A stretch of 64,000 bases of DNA from NCBI RefSeq assembly GCF_021869535.1, contig NW_026262594.1:59961-123960 (forward strand), in the 5' to 3' direction. The position numbers were made by a program, and so were the translations under genes. Source of the stretch: Mytilus californianus. Lineage: Eukaryota > Mollusca > Bivalvia > Mytilida > Mytilidae. Positions within the stretch are counted from its first letter, which is position 1. Each line of letters starts with the position of its first letter. Positions 9,866 through 24,288 of this stretch are shown in pieces. The notes beneath the pieces were generated by a model, which saw nothing but the letters and a program-made list of their open reading frames with translations, had not been told where the DNA came from and searched no databases.

Positions 9866-11761
9866 GGCACAGGCTCATATAAATTTGACTTTTGAATAAC
9901 TGTAATAAATCTGATAAATCAAATGAGTGTTCCGTTGCTTTTAATACTTATTATATTAAATTCAAGAGTATTTAAAAAGCAAATTTTTGCAATATTTAAA
10001 TTTTTTAGGCCAAAATCTTGACTGTTGAAAATATTTGATTTAAACGTCAAAAATAAACATCCAAATTTAAATATTAAAATGGCCCTAGTTTCTATAATAT
10101 ATATCCTATGGCCATGAAACTTGGCCAACTATCTTATAATTGCCTAAGCTTAGGTCATGCAAAGTTTTATTAAAATTGGTCAAGTCTTTCTATCCTATTA
10201 GGTCCAAGGACACAGTTATCGTCCTTTGGTTTTCGTTGTTCTATAATATATATCCTATGGCCATGAAACTTGGCCAACTATCTTATAATTGCCTAAGCTT
10301 AGGTCATGCAAAGTTTTATTAAAATTGGTCAAGTCTTTCTATCCTATTAGGTCCAAGGACACAGTTATCGTCCTTTGGTTTTCGTTGTCTACGAATATAG
10401 TCCCTAGTGTGAACAGTGTATAACTTGCTTTTTTTTTTGATACACTTTCCCAATTTATTTCTTGATATTTTATGCATGAAATATTAAGTAAGGGGATGAA
10501 ATTACATGTTAAAAAAATTTGGGTGCTGAATCTTTATGTTAAGTAGTGATTTGGTCCAGTTAAAAAAGGTCAAAAATTAGAATGTCTGAAGCTGTCAAAC
10601 TGAATTTTAGCCCCCCTTAACACAGAATTGTCAATATTTTGAGTTAGAGCTGGTAGAAGTTTCTATAATTTTGATATTATTTGTATCAATAGTAGTACAC
10701 TACACTGTAAAAATCTTTTTAAGATAGAGCAGGTGCGATTTTTTTAATTTGAATTTATTGTCTAAAAGAAATGCACTACGAAATAACTGTGTTCTCGGGC
10801 CTAAGAGATGAATTCCGTAAATGTAGATTCTGTACTTTGGCAACTTTCCTGAATGGTTTGCTGGTTTCAATTTGTCAAACTCAATAAAAGTAAAGCATTT
10901 ACATCTTTGTTTGACAGAAATTCTGTTTAAATGTCCCATTTTGGCATTATACGGATAAAATAAGCATTTTAAAGCAGTTTCCATTTTATGCCTAAGAGCC
11001 ATGCTGACTTTCTATCTGGCAGCTTTTTATGTTCCTGATATTTGTGTTTCTATGCTTAAATCAAATTTAATTAACCATTTGTGAACTCAGAATCTAGAGA
11101 AAAGTAGATCATCACAGAAAAAATTTGCAGAATATTTGTATTTATGTCCCTGGTTAAACGGCCTGTTTGATGTATGTGAAATGTGAAGAGCTTTGTACAT
11201 AAAATCTGTAGTCCATCACAAATATTTCACTAAATCTGTAAAAAAAACACTTTACAATGATCAGTACACCCTATTCATTTCATATGCTACCATAATTTTC
11301 TTCTTTAGGATAGTAAGTGGTTCAAATATATGCCAAATGAGACTAAAACTACATGCAAGTTTTCCATTGAAAAGTGAAAAACTGGTCATCAGACCATACT
11401 GTCTGCAAAAAAAAGTTGAATTCAAGAGTCCTTTTGCAATTAGACTTCTTGTATCATGACATCTTAGCATAGAAATGAGCAAAAAGTAACAAATTTCAAT
11501 TTCTTATAGCCTCTGTGTGCATTTTTATATGTAAATATGGGCTACGGCCTAAATCGACTCTAAATAATTCTCAGTCTTACATGGCCTAAGACCATTTTAT
11601 ACTCATGTGGTATGCTTTTTGTAACTTTTCTTTACATTTAAAGTACATTTAATATATATGGAAGAATAATGTATGGTTAAAAAACTTCAAAAACTTCAAA
11701 TTGGTTGAAAAAAATGCATGTTTATGTAAGGCTTCCCTTTATTCGAAAATCTCTATTTTCA
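9866..11761 (+). repeat. Unit 7, type L
   Basis: The 149-bp pair is at 10091-10239 and 10240-10388. It carries the C allele. No private mark was seen. Confidence 0.97.
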
Positions 11762-13508
11762 GGCACAGGCTCATATAAATTTGACTTTTGAATAACTGTA
11801 ATAAATCTGATAAATCAAATGAGTGTTCCGTTGCTTTTAATACTTATTATATTAAATTCAAGAGTATTTAAAAAGCAAATTTTTGCAATATTTAAATTTT
11901 TTAGGCCAAAATCTTGACTGTTGAAAATATTTGATTTAAACGTCAAAAATAAACATCCAAATTTAAATATTAAAATGGCCCTAGTTTCTATAATATATAT
12001 CCTATGGCCATGAAACTTGGCCAACTATCTTATAATTGCCTAAGCTTAGGTCATGCAAAGTTTTATTAAAATTGGTCAAGTCTTTCTATCCTATTAGGTC
12101 CAAGGACACAGTTATCGTCCTTTGGTTTTCGTTGTCTACGAATATAGTCCCTAGTGTGAACAGTGTATAACTTGCTTTTTTTTTTGATACACTTTCCCAA
12201 TTTATTTCTTGATATTTTATGCATGAAATATTAAGTAAGGGGATGAAATTACATGTTAAAAAAATTTGGGTGCTGAATCTTTATGTTAAGTAGTGATTTG
12301 GTCCAGTTAAAAAAGGTCAAAAATTAGAATGTCTGAAGCTGTCAAACTGAATTTTAGCCCCCCTTAACACAGAATTGTCAATATTTTGAGTTAGAGCTGG
12401 TAGAAGTTTCTATAATTTTGATATTATTTGTATCAATAGTAGTACACTACACTGTAAAAATCTTTTTAAGATAGAGTAGGTGCGATTTTTTTAATTTGAA
12501 TTTATTGTCTAAAAGAAATGCACTACGAAATAACTGTGTTCTCGGGCCTAAGAGATGAATTCCGTAAATGTAGATTCTGTACTTTGGCAACTTTCCTGAA
12601 TGGTTTGCTGGTTTCAATTTGTCAAACTCAATAAAAGTAAAGCATTTACATCTTTGTTTGACAGAAATTCTGTTTAAATGTCCCATTTTGGCATTATACG
12701 GATAAAATAAGCATTTTAAAGCAGTTTCCATTTTATGCCTAAGAGCCATGCTGACTTTCTATCTGGCAGCTTTTTATGTTCCTGATATTTGTGTTTCTAT
12801 GCTTAAATCAAATTTAATTAACCATTTGTGAACTCAGAATCTAGAGAAAAGTAGATCATCACAGAAAAAATTTGCAGAACATTTGTATTTATGTCCCTGG
12901 TTAAACGGCCTGTTTGATGTATGTGAAATGTGAAGAGCTTTGTACATAAAATCTGTAGTCCATCACAAATATTTCACTAAATCTGTAAAAAAAACACTTT
13001 ACAATGATCAGTACACCCTATTCATTTCATATGCTACCATAATTTTCTTCTTTAGGATAGTAAGTGGTTCAAATATATGCCAAATGAGACTAAAACTACA
13101 TGCAAGTTTTCCATTGAAAAGTGAAAAACTGGTCATCAGACCATACTGTCTGCAAAAAAAAGTTGAATTCAAGAGTCCTTTTGCAATTAGACTTCTTGTA
13201 TCATGACATCTTAGCATAGAAATGAGCAAAAAGTAACAAATTTCAATTTCTTATAGCCTCTGTGTGCATTTTTATATGTAAATATGGGCTACGGCCTAAA
13301 TCGACTCTAAATAATTCTCAGTCTTACATGGCCTAAGACCATTTTATACTCATGTGGTATGCTTTTTGTAACTTTTCTTTACATTTAAAGTACATTTAAT
13401 ATATATGGAAGAATAATGTATGGTTAAAAAACTTCAAAAACTTCAAATTGGTTGAAAAAAATGCATGTTTATGTAAGGCTTCCCTTTATTCGAAAATCTC
13501 TATTTTCA
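11762..13508 (+). repeat. Unit 8, type M
   Basis: One 149-bp block, T allele at 12477, and private T>C at 12880. Confidence 0.97.
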
Positions 13509-15404
13509 GGAACAGGCTCATATAAATTTGACTTTTGAATAACTGTAATAAATCTGATAAATCAAATGAGTGTTCCGTTGCTTTTAATACTTATTATATT
13601 AAATTCAAGAGTATTTAAAAAGCAAATTTTTGCAATATTTAAATTTTTTAGGCCAAAATCTTGACTGTTGAAAATATTTGATTTAAACGTCAAAAATAAA
13701 CATCCAAATTTAAATATTAAAATGGCCCTAGTTTCTATAATATATATCCTATGGCCATGAAACTTGGCCAACTATCTTATAATTGCCTAAGCTTAGGTCA
13801 TGCAAAGTTTTATTAAAATTGGTCAAGTCTTTCTATCCTATTAGGTCCAAGGACACAGTTATCGTCCTTTGGTTTTCGTTGTTCTATAATATATATCCTA
13901 TGGCCATGAAACTTGGCCAACTATCTTATAATTGCCTAAGCTTAGGTCATGCAAAGTTTTATTAAAATTGGTCAAGTCTTTCTATCCTATTAGGTCCAAG
14001 GACACAGTTATCGTCCTTTGGTTTTCGTTGTCTACGAATATAGTCCCTAGTGTGAACAGTGTATAACTTGCTTTTTTTTTTGATACACTTTCCCAATTTA
14101 TTTCTTGATATTTTATGCATGAAATATTAAGTAAGGGGATGAAATTACATGTTAAAAAAATTTGGGTGCTGAATCTTTATGTTAAGTAGTGATTTGGTCC
14201 AGTTAAAAAAGGTCAAAAATTAGAATGTCTGAAGCTGTCAAACTGAATTTTAGCCCCCCTTAACACAGAATTGTCAATATTTTGAGTTAGAGCTGGTAGA
14301 AGTTTCTATAATTTTGATATTATTTGTATCAATAGTAGTACACTACACTGTAAAAATCTTTTTAAGATAGAGCAGGTGCGATGTTTTTAATTTGAATTTA
14401 TTGTCTAAAAGAAATGCACTACGAAATAACTGTGTTCTCGGGCCTAAGAGATGAATTCCGTAAATGTAGATTCTGTACTTTGGCAACTTTCCTGAATGGT
14501 TTGCTGGTTTCAATTTGTCAAACTCAATAAAAGTAAAGCATTTACATCTTTGTTTGACAGAAATTCTGTTTAAATGTCCCATTTTGGCATTATACGGATA
14601 AAATAAGCATTTTAAAGCAGTTTCCATTTTATGCCTAAGAGCCATGCTGACTTTCTATCTGGCAGCTTTTTATGTTCCTGATATTTGTGTTTCTATGCTT
14701 AAATCAAATTTAATTAACCATTTGTGAACTCAGAATCTAGAGAAAAGTAGATCATCACAGAAAAAATTTGCAGAATATTTGTATTTATGTCCCTGGTTAA
14801 ACGGCCTGTTTGATGTATGTGAAATGTGAAGAGCTTTGTACATAAAATCTGTAGTCCATCACAAATATTTCACTAAATCTGTAAAAAAAACACTTTACAA
14901 TGATCAGTACACCCTATTCATTTCATATGCTACCATAATTTTCTTCTTTAGGATAGTAAGTGGTTCAAATATATGCCAAATGAGACTAAAACTACATGCA
15001 AGTTTTCCATTGAAAAGTGAAAAACTGGTCATCAGACCATACTGTCTGCAAAAAAAAGTTGAATTCAAGAGTCCTTTTGCAATTAGACTTCTTGTATCAT
15101 GACATCTTAGCATAGAAATGAGCAAAAAGTAACAAATTTCAATTTCTTATAGCCTCTGTGTGCATTTTTATATGTAAATATGGGCTACGGCCTAAATCGA
15201 CTCTAAATAATTCTCAGTCTTACATGGCCTAAGACCATTTTATACTCATGTGGTATGCTTTTTGTAACTTTTCTTTACATTTAAAGTACATTTAATATAT
15301 ATGGAAGAATAATGTATGGTTAAAAAACTTCAAAAACTTCAAATTGGTTGAAAAAAATGCATGTTTATGTAAGGCTTCCCTTTATTCGAAAATCTCTATT
15401 TTCA
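13509..15404 (+). repeat. Unit 9, type L
   Basis: The 149-bp pair is at 13734-13882 and 13883-14031. Two private changes: C>A at 13511 in the phase mark, and T>G at 14383 in a T run. It carries the C allele. Confidence 0.97.
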
Positions 15405-17151
15405 GGCACAGGCTCATATAAATTTGACTTTTGAATAACTGTAATAAATCTGATAAATCAAATGAGTGTTCCGTTGCTTTTAATACTTATTATATTAAAT
15501 TCAAGAGTATTTAAAAAGCAAATTTTTGCAATATTTAAATTTTTTAGGCCAAAATCTTGACTGTTGAAAATATTTGATTTAAACGTCAAAAATAAACATC
15601 CAAATTTAAATATTAAAATGGCCCTAGTTTCTATAATATATATCCTATGGCCATGAAACTTGGCCAACTATCTTATAATTGCCTAAGCTTAGGTCATGCA
15701 AAGTTTTATTAAAATTGGTCAAGTCTTTCTATCCTATTAGGTCCAAGGACACAGTTATCGTCCTTTGGTTTTCGTTGTCTACGAATATAGTCCCTAGTGT
15801 GAACAGTGTATAACTTGCTTTTTTTTTTGATACACTTTCCCAATTTATTTCTTGATATTTTATGCATGAAATATTAAGTAAGGGGATGAAATTACATGTT
15901 AAAAAAATTTGGGTGCTGAATCTTTATGTTAAGTAGTGATTTGGTCCAGTTAAAAAAGGTCAAAAATTAGAATGTCTGAAGCTGTCAAACTGAATTTTAG
16001 CCCCCCTTAACACAGAATTGTCAATATTTTGAGTTAGAGCTGGTAGAAGTTTCTATAATTTTGATATTATTTGTATCAATAGTAGTACACTACACTGTAA
16101 AAATCTTTTTAAGATAGAGTAGGTGCGATTTTTTTAATTTGAATTTATTGTCTAAAAGAAATGCACTACGAAATAACTGTGTTCTCGGGCCTAAGAGATG
16201 AATTCCGTAAATGTAGATTCTGTACTTTGGCAACTTTCCTGAATGGTTTGCTGGTTTCAATTTGTCAAACTCAATAAAAGTAAAGCATTTACATCTTTGT
16301 TTGACAGAAATTCTGTTTAAATGTCCCATTTTGGCATTATACGGATAAAATAAGCATTTTAAAGCAGTTTCCATTTTATGCCTAAGAGCCATGCTGACTT
16401 TCTATCTGGCAGCTTTTTATGTTCCTGATATTTGTGTTTCTATGCTTAAATCAAATTTAATTAACCATTTGTGAACTCAGAATCTAGAGAAAAGTAGATC
16501 ATCACAGAAAAAATTTGCAGAATATTTGTATTTATGTCCCTGGTTAAACGGCCTGTTTGATGTATGTGAAATGTGAAGAGCTTTGTACATAAAATCTGTA
16601 GTCCATCACAAATATTTCACTAAATCTGTAAAAAAAACACTTTACAATGATCAGTACACCCTATTCATTTCATATGCTACCATAATTTTCTTCTTTAGGA
16701 TAGTAAGTGGTTCAAATATATGCCAAATGAGACTAAAACTACATGCAAGTTTTCCATTGAAAAGTGAAAAACTGGTCATCAGACCATACTGTCTGCAAAA
16801 AAAAGTTGAATTCAAGAGTCCTTTTGCAATTAGACTTCTTGTATCATGACATCTTAGCATAGAAATGAGCAAAAAGTAACAAATTTCAATTTCTTATAGC
16901 CTCTGTGTGCATTTTTATATGTAAATATGGGCTACGGCCTAAATCGACTCTAAATAATTCTCAGTCTTACATGGCCTAAGACCATTTTATACTCATGTGG
17001 TATGCTTTTTGTAACTTTTCTTTACATTTAAAGTACATTTAATATATATGGAAGAATAATGTATGGTTAAAAAACTTCAAAAACTTCAAATTGGTTGAAA
17101 AAAATGCATGTTTATGTAAGGCTTCCCTTTATTCGAAAATCTCTATTTTCA
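15405..17151 (+). repeat. Unit 10, type M
   Basis: One 149-bp block and the T allele at 16120. Last unit before the higher-order duplication. Confidence 0.97.
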
Positions 17152-19047
17152 GGCACAGGCTCATATAAATTTGACTTTTGAATAACTGTTATAAATCTGA
17201 TAAATCAAATGAGTGTTCCGTTGCTTTTAATACTTATTATATTAAATTCAAGAGTATTTAAAAAGCAAATTTTTGCAATATTTAAATTTTTTAGGCCAAA
17301 ATCTTGACTGTTGAAAATATTTGATTTAAACGTCAAAAATAAACATCCAAATTTAAATATTAAAATGGCCCTAGTTTCTATAATATATATCCTATGGCCA
17401 TGAAACTTGGCCAACTATCTTATAATTGCCTAAGCTTAGGTCATGCAAAGTTTTATTAAAATTGGTCAAGTCTTTCTATCCTATTAGGTCCAAGGACACA
17501 GTTATCGTCCTTTGGTTTTCGTTGTTCTATAATATATATCCTATGGCCATGAAACTTGGCCAACTATCTTATAATTGCCTAAGCTTAGGTCATGCAAAGT
17601 TTTATTAAAATTGGTCAAGTCTTTCTATCCTATTAGGTCCAAGGACACAGTTATCGTCCTTTGGTTTTCGTTGTCTACGAATATAGTCCCTAGTGTGAAC
17701 AGTGTATAACTTGCTTTTTTTTTTGATACACTTTCCCAATTTATTTCTTGATATTTTATGCATGAAATATTAAGTAAGGGGATGAAATTACATGTTAAAA
17801 AAATTTGGGTGCTGAATCTTTATGTTAAGTAGTGATTTGGTCCAGTTAAAAAAGGTCAAAAATTAGAATGTCTGAAGCTGTCAAACTGAATTTTAGCCCC
17901 CCTTAACACAGAATTGTCAATATTTTGAGTTAGAGCTGGTAGAAGTTTCTATAATTTTGATATTATTTGTATCAATAGTAGTACACTACACTGTAAAAAT
18001 CTTTTTAAGATAGAGCAGGTGCGATTTTTTTAATTTGAATTTATTGTCTAAAAGAAATGCACTACGAAATAACTGTGTTCTCGGGCCTAAGAGATGAATT
18101 CCGTAAATGTAGATTCTGTACTTTGGCAACTTTCCTGAATGGTTTGCTGGTTTCAATTTGTCAAACTCAATAAAAGTAAAGCATTTACATCTTTGTTTGA
18201 CAGAAATTCTGTTTAAATGTCCCATTTTGGCATTATACGGATAAAATAAGCATTTTAAAGCAGTTTCCATTTTATGCCTAAGAGCCATGCTGACTTTCTA
18301 TCTGGCAGCTTTTTATGTTCCTGATATTTGTGTTTCTATGCTTAAATCAAATTTAATTAACCATTTGTGAACTCAGAATCTAGAGAAAAGTAGATCATCA
18401 CAGAAAAAATTTGCAGAATATTTGTATTTATGTCCCTGGTTAAACGGCCTGTTTGATGTATGTGAAATGTGAAGAGCTTTGTACATAAAATCTGTAGTCC
18501 ATCACAAATATTTCACTAAATCTGTAAAAAAAACACTTTACAATGATCAGTACACCCTATTCATTTCATATGCTACCATAATTTTCTTCTTTAGGATAGT
18601 AAGTGGTTCAAATATATGCCAAATGAGACTAAAACTACATGCAAGTTTTCCATTGAAAAGTGAAAAACTGGTCATCAGACCATACTGTCTGCAAAAAAAA
18701 GTTGAATTCAAGAGTCCTTTTGCAATTAGACTTCTTGTATCATGACATCTTAGCATAGAAATGAGCAAAAAGTAACAAATTTCAATTTCTTATAGCCTCT
18801 GTGTGCATTTTTATATGTAAATATGGGCTACGGCCTAAATCGACTCTAAATAATTCTCAGTCTTACATGGCCTAAGACCATTTTATACTCATGTGGTATG
18901 CTTTTTGTAACTTTTCTTTACATTTAAAGTACATTTAATATATATGGAAGAATAATGTATGGTTAAAAAACTTCAAAAACTTCAAATTGGTTGAAAAAAA
19001 TGCATGTTTATGTAAGGCTTCCCTTTATTCGAAAATCTCTATTTTCA
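17152..19047 (+). repeat. Unit 11, type L
   Basis: The 149-bp pair is at 17377-17525 and 17526-17674. The A>T mark at 17190 is shared only with unit 22. First unit of higher-order copy 1. Confidence 0.97.
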
Positions 19048-20794
19048 GGCACAGGCTCATATAAATTTGACTTTTGAATAACTGTAATAAATCTGATAAA
19101 TCAAATGAGTGTTCCGTTGCTTTTAATACTTATTATATTAAATTCAAGAGTATTTAAAAAGCAAATTTTTGCAATATTTAAATTTTTTAGGCCAAAATCT
19201 TGACTGTTGAAAATATTTGATTTAAACGTCAAAAATAAACATCCAAATTTAAATATTAAAATGGCCCTAGTTTCTATAATATATATCCTATGGCCATGAA
19301 ACTTGGCCAACTATCTTATAATTGCCTAAGCTTAGGTCATGCAAAGTTTTATTAAAATTGGTCAAGTCTTTCTATCCTATTAGGTCCAAGGACACAGTTA
19401 TCGTCCTTTGGTTTTCGTTGTCTACGAATATAGTCCCTAGTGTGAACAGTGTATAACTTGCTTTTTTTTTTGATACACTTTCCCAATTTATTTCTTGATA
19501 TTTTATGCATGAAATATTAAGTAAGGGGATGAAATTACATGTTAAAAAAATTTGGGTGCTGAATCTTTATGTTAAGTAGTGATTTGGTCCAGTTAAAAAA
19601 GGTCAAAAATTAGAATGTCTGAAGCTGTCAAACTGAATTTTAGCCCCCCTTAACACAGAATTGTCAATATTTTGAGTTAGAGCTGGTAGAAGTTTCTATA
19701 ATTTTGATATTATTTGTATCAATAGTAGTACACTACACTGTAAAAATCTTTTTAAGATAGAGTAGGTGCGATTTTTTTAATTTGAATTTATTGTCTAAAA
19801 GAAATGCACTACGAAATAACTGTGTTCTCGGGCCTAAGAGATGAATTCCGTAAATGTAGATTCTGTACTTTGGCAACTTTCCTGAATGGTTTGCTGGTTT
19901 CAATTTGTCAAACTCAATAAAAGTAAAGCATTTACATCTTTGTTTGACAGAAATTCTGTTTAAATGTCCCATTTTGGCATTATACGGATAAAATAAGCAT
20001 TTTAAAGCAGTTTCCATTTTATGCCTAAGAGCCATGCTGACTTTCTATCTGGCAGCTTTTTATGTTCCTGATATTTGTGTTTCTATGCTTAAATCAAATT
20101 TAATTAACCATTTGTGAACTCAGAATCTAGAGAAAAGTAGATCATCACAGAAAAAATTTGCAGAATATTTGTATTTATGTCCCTGGTTAAACGGCCTGTT
20201 TGATGTATGTGAAATGTGAAGAGCTTTGTACATAAAATCTGTAGTCCATCACAAATATTTCACTAAATCTGTAAAAAAAACACTTTACAATGATCAGTAC
20301 ACCCTATTCATTTCATATGCTACCATAATTTTCTTCTTTAGGATAGTAAGTGGTTCAAATATATGCCAAATGAGACTAAAACTACATGCAAGTTTTCTAT
20401 TGAAAAGTGAAAAACTGGTCATCAGACCATACTGTCTGCAAAAAAAAGTTGAATTCAAGAGTCCTTTTGCAATTAGACTTCTTGTATCATGACATCTTAG
20501 CATAGAAATGAGCAAAAAGTAACAAATTTCAATTTCTTATAGCCTCTGTGTGCATTTTTATATGTAAATATGGGCTACGGCCTAAATCGACTCTAAATAA
20601 TTCTCAGTCTTACATGGCCTAAGACCATTTTATACTCATGTGGTATGCTTTTTGTAACTTTTCTTTACATTTAAAGTACATTTAATATATATGGAAGAAT
20701 AATGTATGGTTAAAAAACTTCAAAAACTTCAAATTGGTTGAAAAAAATGCATGTTTATGTAAGGCTTCCCTTTATTCGAAAATCTCTATTTTCA
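19048..20794 (+). repeat. Unit 12, type M
   Basis: One 149-bp block and the T allele at 19763. The C>T mark at 20398 is shared only with unit 23. Confidence 0.97.
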
Positions 20795-22541
20795 GGCACA
20801 GGCTCATATAAATTTGACTTTTGAATAACTGTAATAAATCTGATAAATCAAATGAGTGTTCCGTTGCTTTTAATACTTATTATATTAAATTCAAGAGTAT
20901 TTAAAAAGCAAATTTTTGCAATATTTAAATTTTTTAGGCCAAAATCTTGACTGTTGAAAATATTTGATTTAAACGTCAAAAATAAACATCCAAATTTAAA
21001 TATTAAAATGGCCCTAGTTTCTATAATATATATCCTATGGCCATGAAACTTGGCCAACTATCTTATAATTGCCTAAGCTTAGGTCATGCAAAGTTTTATT
21101 AAAATTGGTCAAGTCTTTCTATCCTATTAGGTCCAAGGACACAGTTATCGTCCTTTGGTTTTCGTTGTCTACGAATATAGTCCCTAGTGTGAACAGTGTA
21201 TAACTTGCTTTTTTTTTTGATACACTTTCCCAATTTATTTCTTGATATTTTATGCATGAAATATTAAGTAAGGGGATGAAATTACATGTTAAAAAAATTT
21301 GGGTGCTGAATCTTTATGTTAAGTAGTGATTTGGTCCAGTTAAAAAAGGTCAAAAATTAGAATGTCTGAAGCTGTCAAACTGAATTTTAGCCCCCCTTAA
21401 CACAGAATTGTCAATATTTTGAGTTAGAGCTGGTAGAAGTTTCTATAATTTTGATATTATTTGTATCAATAGTAGTACACTACACTGTAAAAATCTTTTT
21501 AAGATAGAGTAGGTGCGATTTTTTTAATTTGAATTTATTGTCTAAAAGAAATGCACTACGAAATAACTGTGTTCTCGGGCCTAAGAGATGAATTCCGTAA
21601 ATGTAGATTCTGTACTTTGGCAACTTTCCTGAATGGTTTGCTGGTTTCAATTTGTCAAACTCAATAAAAGTAAAGCATTTACATCTTTGTTTGACAGAAA
21701 TTCTGTTTAAATGTCCCATTTTGGCATTATACGGATAAAATAAGCATTTTAAAGCAGTTTCCATTTTATGCCTAAGAGCCATGCTGACTTTCTATCTGGC
21801 AGCTTTTTATGTTCCTGATATTTGTGTTTCTATGCTTAAATCAAATTTAATTAACCATTTGTGAACTCAGAATCTAGAGAAAAGTAGATCATCACAGAAA
21901 AAATTTGCAGAATATTTGTATTTATGTCCCTGGTTAAACGGCCTGTTTGATGTATGTGAAATGTGAAGAGCTTTGTACATAAAATCTGTAGTCCATCACA
22001 AATATTTCACTAAATCTGTAAAAAAAACACTTTACAATGATCAGTACACCCTATTCATTTCATATGCTACCATAATTTTCTTCTTTAGGATAGTAAGTGG
22101 TTCAAATATATGCCAAATGAGACTAAAACTACATGCAAGTTTTCCATTGAAAAGTGAAAAACTGGTCATCAGACCATACTGTCTGCAAAAAAAAGTTGAA
22201 TTCAAGAGTCCTTTTGCAATTAGACTTCTTGTATCATGACATCTTAGCATAGAAATGAGCAAAAAGTAACAAATTTCAATTTCTTATAGCCTCTGTGTGC
22301 ATTTTTATATGTAAATATGGGCTACGGCCTAAATCGACTCTAAATAATTCTCAGTCTTACATGGCCTAAGACCATTTTATACTCATGTGGTATGCTTTTT
22401 GTAACTTTTCTTTACATTTAAAGTACATTTAATATATATGGAAGAATAATGTATGGTTAAAAAACTTCAAAAACTTCAAATTGGTTGAAAAAAATGCATG
22501 TTTATGTAAGGCTTCCCTTTATTCGAAAATCTCTATTTTCA
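20795..22541 (+). repeat. Unit 13, type M
   Basis: One 149-bp block and the T allele at 21510. It corresponds to unit 25. In copy 2 an extra L unit precedes this position. Confidence 0.97.
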
Positions 22542-24288
22542 GGCACAGGCTCATATAAATTTGACTTTTGAATAACTGTAATAAATCTGATAAATCAAAT
22601 GAGTGTTCCGTTGCTTTTAATACTTATTATATTAAATTCAAGAGTATTTAAAAAGCAAATTTTTGCAATATTTAAATTTTTTAGGCCAAAATCTTGACTG
22701 TTGAAAATATTTGATTTAAACGTCAAAAATAAACATCCAAATTTAAATATTAAAATGGCCCTAGTTTCTATAATATATATCCTATGGCCATGAAACTTGG
22801 CCAACTATCTTATAATTGCCTAAGCTTAGGTCATGCAAAGTTTTATTAAAATTGGTCAAGTCTTTCTATCCTATTAGGTCCAAGGACACAGTTATCGTCC
22901 TTTGGTTTTCGTTGTCTACGAATATAGTCCCTAGTGTGAACAGTGTATAACTTGCTTTTTTTTTTGATACACTTTCCCAATTTATTTCTTGATATTTTAT
23001 GCATGAAATATTAAGTAAGGGGATGAAATTACATGTTAAAAAAATTTGGGTGCTGAATCTTTATGTTAAGTAGTGATTTGGTCCAGTTAAAAAAGGTCAA
23101 AAATTAGAATGTCTGAAGCTGTCAAACTGAATTTTAGCCCCCCTTAACACAGAATTGTCAATATTTTGAGTTAGAGCTGGTAGAAGTTTCTATAATTTTG
23201 ATATTATTTGTATCAATAGTAGTACACTACACTGTAAAAATCTTTTTAAGATAGAGTAGGTGCGATTTTTTTAATTTGAATTTATTGTCTAAAAGAAATG
23301 CACTACGAAATAACTGTGTTCTCGGGCCTAAGAGATGAATTCCGTAAATGTAGATTCTGTACTTTGGCAACTTTCCTGAATGGTTTGCTGGTTTCAATTT
23401 GTCAAACTCAATAAAAGTAAAGCATTTACATCTTTGTTTGACAGAAATTCTGTTTAAATGTCCCATTTTGGCATTATACGGATAAAATAAGCATTTTAAA
23501 GCAGTTTCCATTTTATGCCTAAGAGCCATGCTGACTTTCTATCTGGCAGCTTTTTATGTTCCTGATATTTGTGTTTCTATGCTTAAATCAAATTTAATTA
23601 ACCATTTGTGAACTCAGAATCTAGAGAAAAGTAGATCATCACAGAAAAAATTTGCAGAATATTTGTATTTATGTCCCTGGTTAAACGGCCTGTTTGATGT
23701 ATGTGAAATGTGAAGAGCTTTGTACATAAAATCTGTAGTCCATCACAAATATTTCACTAAATCTGTAAAAAAAACACTTTACAATGATCAGTACACCCTA
23801 TTCATTTCATATGCTACCATAATTTTCTTCTTTAGGATAGTAAGTGGTTCAAATATATGCCAAATGAGACTAAAACTACATGCAAGTTTTCCATTGAAAA
23901 GTGAAAAACTGGTCATCAGACCATACTGTCTGCAAAAAAAAGTTGAATTCAAGAGTCCTTTTGCAATTAGACTTCTTGTATCATGACATCTTAGCATAGA
24001 AATGAGCAAAAAGTAACAAATTTCAATTTCTTATAGCCTCTGTGTGCATTTTTATATGTAAATATGGGCTACGGCCTAAATCGACTCTAAATAATTCTCA
24101 GTCTTACATGGCCTAAGACCATTTTATACTCATGTGGTATGCTTTTTGTAACTTTTCTTTACATTTAAAGTACATTTAATATATATGGAAGAATAATGTA
24201 TGGTTAAAAAACTTCAAAAACTTCAAATTGGTTGAAAAAAATGCATGTTTATGTAAGGCTTCCCTTTATTCGAAAATCTCTATTTTCA
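22542..24288 (+). repeat. Unit 14, type M
   Basis: One 149-bp block and the T allele at 23257. It corresponds to unit 26. Third of three consecutive M units. Confidence 0.97.
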
